Assembly (NCBI RefSeq): GCF_008033135.1
Contig: NZ_CP041335.1
Span: 3,973,925 to 4,037,924 of the forward strand
Direction: 5' to 3'
DNA length: 64,000 nt
Source: Chitinolyticbacter meiyuanensis
Lineage (GTDB): Bacteria > Pseudomonadota > Gammaproteobacteria > Burkholderiales > Chitinibacteraceae
A model generated the notes under the pieces. It was not told the origin of the DNA, searched no databases, and saw only the letters and a list, made by a program, of their open reading frames with translations. A program made the translations under genes and the position numbers. Below, piece by piece: positions 18,496 to 25,322 of this stretch (position 1 is its first letter; every line of letters starts with the position of its first letter).

Positions 18496-18877
18496 CATCA
18501 CCCGCATCGGCGTCGAGGGGGGCAAAGGCACCGGCGGCCAGCACCTGCCATTCGCCCGTGCTGCCGGCGCTGCCGGCTGGCTGTTCGTTTCCGGCCAGGT
18601 GCCGATGGTGAACGGCGAGGTGATCGAGGGCGGCATCGTTGCCCAGACGCATCAGGCCATCCAGAACCTGCTCGCCATCCTCGCCGAGGCCGGTTACGGC
18701 CCGGAGCATGTGGTGCGCTGCGGGGTGTGGCTGGACGACCCGCGCGATTTCATGTCGTTCAACAAGGTGTTCATGCACTATTTCGGCGAGCACCCGCCGG
18801 CCCGCGCCTGCGTCGTCTCCAGCATGGTGGTCGACTGCAAGGTCGAGATCGACTGCGTCGCTTACAAACAGCCCTGA
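18488..18877 (+). CDS. RidA-family protein
   Basis: A 129-residue RidA/YjgF protein with the family pattern FVSGQVPMVNGEV, the cavity Arg in PPARACVVSSM and the C-terminal VEIDCVAYK. RidA hydrolyses reactive enamine/imine intermediates produced by PLP dehydratases such as D-serine deaminase. That matches its place between the deacylase and kdgK genes. Its start overlaps the end of the deacylase gene by eight bases. Confidence 0.93.
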   Translation: MSDITRIGVEGGKGTGGQHLPFARAAGAAGWLFVSGQVPMVNGEVIEGGIVAQTHQAIQNLLAILAEAGYGPEHVVRCGVWLDDPRDFMSFNKVFMHYFGEHPPARACVVSSMVVDCKVEIDCVAYKQP

Positions 18878-18890
18878 GCGGACACCCACG

Positions 18891-19820
18891 ATGAACATCG
18901 CAGCCCTGGGCGAAGGCATGATCGAACTCTCCGGCATGCCGCTCGCGCGGCGCTGGGGGGGCGATACGCTGAATACCGCCGTCTATCTGGCGCGCCAGCT
19001 GGCGGGCGGCCACCGCGTGCGCTACCTGAGCGCCCTTGGCGACGACAGCCTCTCAAACGAGCTGATCACCGCCTGGCGCGACGAGAAACTGCTGACCGAT
19101 CGCATTGCCCGCCTGCCCGGCCGCAACCCGGGGCTCTACCTGGTCGAGACCGACACGGTGGGCGAGCGGCGCTTCCACTACTGGCGCAGCGATAGCGCGG
19201 CGCGCCACTGGTTCGCCAGCAGCCTCGATTTTGCCAAGCTGTTCGACGGGCTGGATGCGCTCTACCTCTCCGGCATCACGCTGGCGCTGTTCCCTCCCAA
19301 GGAACGCGCGCGGCTGATCGCGGCACTGATCGAGTTCAAGGCGCATGGCGGCCATGTCTGGTTCGACAACAACTATCGGCTGCCGCTGTGGAGCCGCGAG
19401 GAAGCGCGCGAGGCCTATACCCAGCTCTACGCCATTGCCGATATCGCCCTCGTCACCGAGGACGACGAAACGCTGGTGTTCGGCGACGGCGGCAACGTAC
19501 TGGTCGAGCGCATCCGTGCCGCCGGTTGTGCCGAACTCGTCGTCAAGCGCGGCGCCGCGCCGTGCCTGGTCGTGGCCGGCAAGTTGCGCTGCGAGGTAGC
19601 GCCAAGCCCGGTGAGCCACGTCGTCGATACCTGTGCCGCCGGCGACGCGTTTGCCGCCGGCTATCTCGCGGCCCGGCTGGCCGAGGCCAATCCGGTCGCC
19701 GCCGCACATGCCGGCCACGCGCTCGCTGGCGTGGTGATCCAGCACCCTGGCGCCATCATTCCCGCAGCGGCCATGCCGCACGCCCCTGCCCCCTCTTCCG
19801 CCTTCAGGAGGTCCGCATGA
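18891..19820 (+). CDS. kdgK: 2-dehydro-3-deoxygluconokinase (PfkB family)
   Basis: A 309-residue PfkB kinase that closely follows E. coli KdgK: GEGMIELSG near the start, RWGGDTLNTAVYLAR, LYLVETD-GERRFHYWRSD, the ribokinase motif FDNNYR and the ATP/anion-hole motif DTCAAGDAFAAGYLA (Asp general base near residue 255). KdgK phosphorylates 2-keto-3-deoxygluconate. Its presence in a D-amino-acid operon suggests a substrate resembling KDG or a mixed sugar-acid/amino-acid source. It overlaps the next gene by four bases (ATGA). Confidence 0.88.
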   Translation: MNIAALGEGMIELSGMPLARRWGGDTLNTAVYLARQLAGGHRVRYLSALGDDSLSNELITAWRDEKLLTDRIARLPGRNPGLYLVETDTVGERRFHYWRSDSAARHWFASSLDFAKLFDGLDALYLSGITLALFPPKERARLIAALIEFKAHGGHVWFDNNYRLPLWSREEAREAYTQLYAIADIALVTEDDETLVFGDGGNVLVERIRAAGCAELVVKRGAAPCLVVAGKLRCEVAPSPVSHVVDTCAAGDAFAAGYLAARLAEANPVAAAHAGHALAGVVIQHPGAIIPAAAMPHAPAPSSAFRRSA

Positions 19821-20992
19821 CCACCCGCTCGCTCTACACCTATTCCTGGGATGTGGCCGGCCGCAAGATGTCCGGCTTCGTCGACGAAGTGCTCGCGCTC
19901 GGTGTCAACGGTGTCAAGCTCGCCGCCAGCTACCACGCCGGCAAGTTCATCCGCCCACCGCGAGCGGGCCAAGTCGGCGGCCGCGTGGTATTCCCCGAGG
20001 ACGGGGCGCTCTACTACGAGCCGAGCCGCAGCCACTACGGTAGCCTGCCGGCCCACCCGCACTCCGATCCGGCACAGCGCCGCGTCGCCTACGATCTGGC
20101 CGAAGACGGTCGATTGGCACTGTCGGCCTGGACCATCCTGTTCCACAACTCGCGCCTGGGTGCCGAGCATCCCGAGCTCGTCACCCGCAACGCCTGGGGC
20201 GATGGTTATCTCTACGCGCTGTGCCCGATGCAGCAACACGTGTTCGACTATGGCGTGGCATTGGCGATCGATGTGGCCCAGGCGTTGCCGTGGCAAAGCC
20301 TGACGCTGGAATCACCGGGCTGGGCGCCTTACGACCATGGCTACCACCACGAATTCGCCCAGGTACGCCGTAATGTCTGGCTCGAAACCATGCTGGGCCT
20401 GTGCTTCTGCGATGCCTGTCGCGTTGCGGCCCGGGCCCGCGGCATTGATGCCGACGCACTGGCCGCACGCGTGCGCAACCGGGTCGATGGCTATCTCGCC
20501 GCCCATGTCGACGCCGCGCCAGACCAGGCCGGCGCCTGGCTCGCCGCCGACCTGTTCGAGGACCTGGAGCTCGCAGCGCTGGTCCGGCTGCGCCAGGAAC
20601 GGGTGACCGAACTGGTCCACACCATCCGCCAGGCCATCCCGGCCGAGGTGGCGCTCTACGTGATCCCGACGGTACAGCGCCCCACGGCACAGACCTGGCT
20701 CGAAGGCAGCGATCTTGCCGCACTCGCCAAGGTGTGCGACGGCGTCGAGGTGCCGTTCTACGAGCCAAGCGCCGAGCGGGTGATTGCCGATGGCGTCGAC
20801 ACCGTACGCCGCATCGGCGACGCCACCAAGGTGCGCGCCATCCTGCGTCCAGGCGTACCGGACCTCGGCGACGGCGCCCAGCTGCAACCGGCCTACGAGG
20901 GCCTGAAGGCACTCGGCATCAAGGCCTTCTCCTTCTACAACTACGGCATGTTGCGCCCGACAGCGCTGGCGGTGCTGCGCGGTCTCAACTGA
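19817..20992 (+). CDS. Conserved barrel-like protein of the D-amino-acid operon, function unknown
   Basis: A 391-residue cytoplasmic protein that I do not recognise by name. It has the look of a TIM-barrel glycosidase-like family: YSWDVAGRKMSGFVDEVLALGVNGVKL near the start, LESPGWAPYDHGYHHEF in the middle, a FCDACR cysteine pair, and a late GIKAFSFYNYGM strand typical of a barrel end. The catalytic acids are not assigned. It has a perfect AGGAGG ribosome site and its ATG overlaps the kdgK stop by four bases, so it is clearly part of the operon. Confidence 0.75.
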   Translation: MTTRSLYTYSWDVAGRKMSGFVDEVLALGVNGVKLAASYHAGKFIRPPRAGQVGGRVVFPEDGALYYEPSRSHYGSLPAHPHSDPAQRRVAYDLAEDGRLALSAWTILFHNSRLGAEHPELVTRNAWGDGYLYALCPMQQHVFDYGVALAIDVAQALPWQSLTLESPGWAPYDHGYHHEFAQVRRNVWLETMLGLCFCDACRVAARARGIDADALAARVRNRVDGYLAAHVDAAPDQAGAWLAADLFEDLELAALVRLRQERVTELVHTIRQAIPAEVALYVIPTVQRPTAQTWLEGSDLAALAKVCDGVEVPFYEPSAERVIADGVDTVRRIGDATKVRAILRPGVPDLGDGAQLQPAYEGLKALGIKAFSFYNYGMLRPTALAVLRGLN

Positions 20993-20993
20993 A

Positions 20994-21024
20994 GTCATGG
21001 TCGACCACTCTGGTCGGCCATGAC
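20994..21024 (+). terminator. Stem-loop at the end of the D-amino-acid operon
   Basis: GTCATGGTCGACCA, loop CTC, then TGGTCGGCCATGAC: a 14-base stem with one G-T pair, immediately after the stop at 20992. There is no T run, so it may stabilise the 3' end rather than terminate strongly. Confidence 0.55.
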
Positions 21025-21031
21025 TTACAGC

Positions 21032-21045
21032 AGAAAGCGCTTTCT
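21032..21045. promoter_or_regulatory. Candidate LacI-family operator upstream of the GH16 gene
   Basis: AGAAAGCGCTTTCT is a perfect 14-base palindrome with the central CG core typical of LacI/GalR-family and catabolite operators. A half-site GAAAGCGC recurs at 21054-21061. It lies 260 bases upstream of the glucanase ATG. No LacI gene lies in the window, so the regulator would be encoded elsewhere. Confidence 0.5.
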
Positions 21046-21304
21046 CCACAATTGAAAGCGCAATCATTACAACCATTCAGCCTATCGTTTCCTTCCGCTC
21101 ATCGCCTGATGCCTTGTGTGCGATGCCTCTTGCATGCGATGTATCGACCCACAAAGCCACCGGCCACGACGCCGGGGCAACGTCGTCGGAGAGTTGGAAA
21201 TGGATAGTGTGACCGGGCCCGCCAGGGCACGGCGCAAACCCGTTCTCGTCTCCGGCGTTCCACACAGAAGAAGGAAGGCCTGCGGGCCCGCGGAGAGAGA
21301 AGAA

Positions 21305-22648
21305 ATGAAACCGTCCAAGCTGGCGTTGTGGCTGGTTGCCACTGCCGTTTCCACCTTTGCCCTTCATGCCAACGCCGCCTGCCGCGGCGCCTGGGCCGAA
21401 GGCAACACCTACCAGAGCGGCGATACCGTCACCTACAGCGGCGCCACCTATACCGCCCTGGTCACCCATACCGCCTACGTCGGCACCAACTGGAACCCGG
21501 CTGCCACCGCCACGCTGTGGCAATCGGGCGGCAGCTGCGGCACTGCGCCGACGCCGGCCCCGACGCCCTCCCCGCAAGCCACACCAACGCCGCGCCCCAC
21601 CACTGCGCCGCAGCCAACCCCAACGCCTTCCACCCCGTCCACCTGCACCTCGGCACCGGCCTGGACCGCCAGCGGCGTCTACAACGGCGGCGCACGGGTA
21701 AGCCACCAAGGCACCGTGTACGAAGCCAAGTGGTGGACCCAGGGTGACAATCCGGCCCAATCGGGTGAATGGGGCGTGTGGAAGGTGGTCGGCACCTGCT
21801 CCGGCAGCTCGCCCACGCCGACCAAGGCACCGGTTCCGACTCCGACCAAGGCCCCGACACCGCAACCAACCGCGGCACCGACCCCGAACCCGGGCGTACC
21901 GGTTCCGTCGGGCTGGCGCTTGGTATGGAACGACGAATTCAACGGCAGCAGCATCGACGGCAGCAAGTGGGGCTTCGAAGTGAACGCCCAGGGCGGCGGC
22001 AACAACGAGCTGCAGTACTACACCAGCCGTGCCGAAAACGCGCGCATCGAGAACGGCAAGCTGGTGATCGAAGCACGCCGCGAGAACTACACCGGCAGTG
22101 AAGGCACGCGCCAGTACACGTCCGCCCGCCTGCGCACGCTGGGCAAGGGTGACTGGACCTACGGCCGCTTCGAGGCACGGATGAAGCTGCCGTATGGTCA
22201 GGGCCTGTGGCCCGCATTCTGGATGCTGCCGACCGACTGGGTCTACGGCGGCTGGGCCGCCAGCGGCGAGATCGACATCATGGAAGCCGTCAACCTCAAG
22301 GCAGCCGGTGGCAATAACGTCTACGGCACCATCCACTACGGTGGCGCCTGGCCGGCCAACACCTACAAGACCATCAGCACGGTGCCGAACAGCAGCGCGG
22401 CCGACAACTTCCACGACTACGCGGTCGAGTGGGAGCCGGGCGTGATCCGCTGGTACGTGGATGGCCAGTTCTACGGCCAGCAGACCGACTGGTACAGCAC
22501 GGCAGGCGCCTACCCTGCCCCGTTCAACCAGCGCTTCCACCTGATCCTGAACGTGGCCGTCGGCGGCAACTGGCCGGGCAACCCGGACGCGTCGTCGCCG
22601 CTGCCGCAGAAGATGGAAGTGGACTGGGTCCGCGTGTTCCAGCGCTAA
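21305..22648 (+). CDS. Secreted GH16 endo-beta-1,3-glucanase (laminarinase) with two CBM5/12 modules
   Basis: A 447-residue exported enzyme: signal peptide (1-24), CBM5/12 (about 25-78), Pro-Thr linker, a second CBM5/12 (about 115-162, with AKWWTQGDNP), another linker, then a GH16 domain (about 200-447). The catalytic motif GEIDIME spans 321-327, with E322 as nucleophile and E327 as acid/base. WNDEFNGSSID, NNELQYYT and GQGLWPAFWMLP are typical of bacterial laminarinases cleaving beta-1,3-glucan. It is flanked by a palindromic operator candidate and a strong terminator. Confidence 0.95.
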   Translation: MKPSKLALWLVATAVSTFALHANAACRGAWAEGNTYQSGDTVTYSGATYTALVTHTAYVGTNWNPAATATLWQSGGSCGTAPTPAPTPSPQATPTPRPTTAPQPTPTPSTPSTCTSAPAWTASGVYNGGARVSHQGTVYEAKWWTQGDNPAQSGEWGVWKVVGTCSGSSPTPTKAPVPTPTKAPTPQPTAAPTPNPGVPVPSGWRLVWNDEFNGSSIDGSKWGFEVNAQGGGNNELQYYTSRAENARIENGKLVIEARRENYTGSEGTRQYTSARLRTLGKGDWTYGRFEARMKLPYGQGLWPAFWMLPTDWVYGGWAASGEIDIMEAVNLKAAGGNNVYGTIHYGGAWPANTYKTISTVPNSSAADNFHDYAVEWEPGVIRWYVDGQFYGQQTDWYSTAGAYPAPFNQRFHLILNVAVGGNWPGNPDASSPLPQKMEVDWVRVFQR

Positions 22649-22663
22649 GCATCAGCCCCCAAC

Positions 22664-22692
22664 AAAACAGCCCCGCGATGCGGGGCTGTTTT
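22664..22692. terminator. Bidirectional rho-independent terminator
   Basis: AAAACAGCCCCGC, loop GAT, GCGGGGCTGTTTT: a perfect 13-base stem with A and T runs on the two sides. It ends the GH16 transcript (stop 22648) and the converging hemA-prfA transcript (stop 22722). Confidence 0.92.
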
Positions 22693-22721
22693 GTTTCACA
22701 CGGTGCGGATCGCCCGCCCGG

Positions 22722-23798
22722 TCAGTCGCCGAGCTGGGCCAGCAGTTCGGCCTGGTGCTCGTTAATCAGCGACTGAGTCAGTTCCTCCAGATCGCCGTCC
22801 ATGATCGCATCGAGCTTGTACAGCGTGAGGTTGATGCGGTGGTCGGTCATCCGCCCCTGCGGGAAGTTGTAGGTGCGGATGCGCTCGGAGCGATCGCCCG
22901 AGCCGATCAGGCTCTTGCGGGTGGCCGCTTCCTTGGCCTGCTGCTCGGCAAGCTGCTTGTCGTTGATGCGCGCGGCCAGCACCTGCATGGCACGGGCCTT
23001 GTTCTGGTGCTGGCTGCGGCCATCCTGGCACTCGACGACGATGCCGGTCGGAAAGTGGGTAATGCGCACCGCCGAATCGGTCTTGTTGATGTGCTGGCCG
23101 CCGGCGCCGCTGGCCCGGAAGGTATCGATGCGGATGTCGGCCGGATTGATGTTCACTTCCTCAAGCTCGTCGGCTTCCGGCATCACCGCCACCGTGCAGG
23201 CACTGGTGTGGATGCGGCCCTGGGTCTCGGTGGCCGGCACGCGCTGCACGCGGTGGCCTCCCGATTCGAACTTGAGCCTGGAATACGCGCCGAAGCCGGC
23301 GATGCGGGCAATCACTTCCTTGTAGCCACCCAGGTCCGATTCGTTGGCCGAGACGATCTCCACCTGCCAGCGATTGCGCTCGGCAAAGCGCGTGTACATG
23401 CGGAACAGGTCGGCGGCGAACAGCGCCGATTCGTCGCCGCCAGTACCGGCACGGATTTCCAGGAAGATGTTGCGCTCGTCGTTCGGATCCTTGGGCAGCA
23501 ATGCTTTCTGCAGCTCGACACCCAGCGATTCGATCGCCGCATCGGCATTGCGGATTTCCTCTTCGGCCATCTCGCGCATGTCCGGGTCGGCCAGCAACTC
23601 CTCGGCGGTGGCGCGATCAGCCTCGGTCTGCCCGAAGCGCTGATACAGCTCGACCACCGGCGTGAGCTCGGCGTGCTCACGGGTCAGCTTGCGGTATTGG
23701 TCCATGTCGCGCGTGGCTTCCTCGGAGGCGAGCAGCGCGTTCACTTCCTCGAGCCGGTCGGCAAGCTGGGCGAGTTTCTGGACGATCGATGGTTTCAT
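22722..23798 (-). CDS. prfA: Peptide chain release factor 1
   Basis: A 358-residue class-I release factor for UAA/UAG stops. The stop-codon recognition tripeptide PAT is in VPATETQGRIHTS, and the peptidyl-tRNA hydrolysis motif GGQ is in GAGGQHINKT. The start MKPSIVQKL matches E. coli RF1; a GTG five codons upstream would add MEPIR. It follows hemA by 36 bases, the usual proteobacterial hemA-prfA order. Confidence 0.97.
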   Translation of the reverse strand: MKPSIVQKLAQLADRLEEVNALLASEEATRDMDQYRKLTREHAELTPVVELYQRFGQTEADRATAEELLADPDMREMAEEEIRNADAAIESLGVELQKALLPKDPNDERNIFLEIRAGTGGDESALFAADLFRMYTRFAERNRWQVEIVSANESDLGGYKEVIARIAGFGAYSRLKFESGGHRVQRVPATETQGRIHTSACTVAVMPEADELEEVNINPADIRIDTFRASGAGGQHINKTDSAVRITHFPTGIVVECQDGRSQHQNKARAMQVLAARINDKQLAEQQAKEAATRKSLIGSGDRSERIRTYNFPQGRMTDHRINLTLYKLDAIMDGDLEELTQSLINEHQAELLAQLGD

Positions 23799-23834
23799 GC
23801 GTATGGGTTCCACTTCCCGCGTTGGGAAGGAAGG

Positions 23835-25082
23835 CTAGTCGTGGAGCCGGAAGATCCGCCGGGTGGCGGCAACCAGCTGTTCCTGTTCTTCGGGCTGGGC
23901 CGCATTCAGCGACGCCAGCGGTGCGTGCAGGAGTTTGGCCGAGACGGCGGCGGCCAGCTGCTCCAGCACTTCGTCGGCATCGTCGCCAGCGGCGATGCGC
24001 TTCCTGGCGCGCGCCAGTTCATTGCGGGCGATACGGTCGGCGTGGTCCTTCAATTCGCGGATGGTGGGCACCAGCGCGCGTGCCGCCAGCCACTGGCGGA
24101 ATTCCAGCACGCCGCCTTCGACGATACCCTCGGCCGCCTGCGCTTCGCCTTGACGCAGCGCTACGCCCTCCTTCACCACCTCGGCCAGATCGTCGACGGT
24201 GTAGAGATAGGCATCGGGCAGCTCACCCACCTCGGGCTCGACATCGCGCGGCACCGCCAGGTCGACGATGAACATGGGCTTATGCTTGCGGCGCTTGAGC
24301 GCCCGCTCGACCATGCCCTTGCCGATGATGGCGAGCGGTGCGGCGGTACAGGACACGACGATGTCGAATTCGGCCAGGCGCTCCCCCAGATCGGTCAGCA
24401 GCATGGCGCTGCCGCCGTACTGCTCGGACAGTTTCTGGCCGCGCTCCAGCGTGCGGTTGGCCACCACCACGGCGCGCGGTATGCGGGCACAGAAATGCGC
24501 GGCACACAGCTCGATCATCTCGCCAGCGCCAACGAACAGTACCTTGCATTCGGCCACGCTGGGATAGAGCCGCTCAGCGAGCTTCACCGCCGCTGCAGCC
24601 ATCGATACGGAGGCTGCGCCGATGCGCGTTTCGCTGCGCACTTCCTTGGCCACCTGGAACGCGCGCTGGAACAGGCCGTTCAGCAATACGCCCAGGCTAC
24701 CCGCATCACGGGCGACACGTTCGGCCTCGCGCATCTGGCCGAGGATCTGCGTTTCACCCAGCACCATGGAATCGAGCCCGGCCGCGACGCGGAATGCATG
24801 GCGCGACGCGTCGTCATCCGCCAGGCAATACAGGTGCGGCGCCAGCTCGTCGACCTGCCGACCGCGGCTGGCAGCGAACCAGGCCAGCACCTCGTCCGGC
24901 CCTCTGGCGTTCACGTAGAGCTCGGTGCGATTGCAGGTGGAGACGATAGCCGCCTCCTGCACCCCACCCGCGGTCGTCAACGCCGACAGCGCAGCTGCAA
25001 GCTCGGTCGGCGCGAACGCAAGGCGCTCGCGCACCGCCAGCGGTGCAGTCTGGTGATTGACGCCGAGGACGAGCAGGCTCAT
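23835..25082 (-). CDS. hemA: Glutamyl-tRNA reductase
   Basis: A 415-residue enzyme (E. coli HemA 418) that reduces glutamyl-tRNA to glutamate-1-semialdehyde, the first committed step of tetrapyrrole synthesis. The catalytic C50 is in IVSTCNRTEL, followed by GLDSMVLGETQILGQ and the NADPH-binding VLFVGAGEM. The ATG at 25082 gives the conserved MSLLVLGVNHQTAP start; the longer frame upstream carries no homology. It lies directly before prfA. Confidence 0.97.
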   Translation of the reverse strand: MSLLVLGVNHQTAPLAVRERLAFAPTELAAALSALTTAGGVQEAAIVSTCNRTELYVNARGPDEVLAWFAASRGRQVDELAPHLYCLADDDASRHAFRVAAGLDSMVLGETQILGQMREAERVARDAGSLGVLLNGLFQRAFQVAKEVRSETRIGAASVSMAAAAVKLAERLYPSVAECKVLFVGAGEMIELCAAHFCARIPRAVVVANRTLERGQKLSEQYGGSAMLLTDLGERLAEFDIVVSCTAAPLAIIGKGMVERALKRRKHKPMFIVDLAVPRDVEPEVGELPDAYLYTVDDLAEVVKEGVALRQGEAQAAEGIVEGGVLEFRQWLAARALVPTIRELKDHADRIARNELARARKRIAAGDDADEVLEQLAAAVSAKLLHAPLASLNAAQPEEQEQLVAATRRIFRLHD

Positions 25083-25180
25083 CGCGATCAGGGAAACGAA
25101 AACCTGCGATTGTACCGCGAAATGGCCAGCCCCTTGCCGTTTTGCCCGGCAGATCAGGGACCTGCGGTCCAGCCGGCATG

Positions 25181-25207
25181 AAAAAACCCCTCCCGATGGG
25201 AGGGGTT
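25181..25207 (-). terminator. Rho-independent terminator of the chitinase gene
   Basis: On the minus strand AACCCCTCCC, loop ATC, GGGAGGGGTT is followed by a T run (TTTTTT in total). It lies 115 bases after the chitinase stop and before the hemA start, so it separates the two same-strand genes. Confidence 0.9.
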
Positions 25208-25322
25208 GCGGCATGGTCCGTTAGTGTAGAGAGAGGGGACCTTCGAGCCCGCCGGCGGTGCCGGCAGGCTCGGGAACGGGGAACGAACCCCGCCCCCTGC
25301 CTGGGCACAAGCGCCTCAGGGC

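Noticed and set aside
22755..25181. Plus-strand open frame of 808 codons opposite prfA and hemA
   Set aside because: It is the antisense of two well-recognised genes; its translation is low-complexity with no family pattern.
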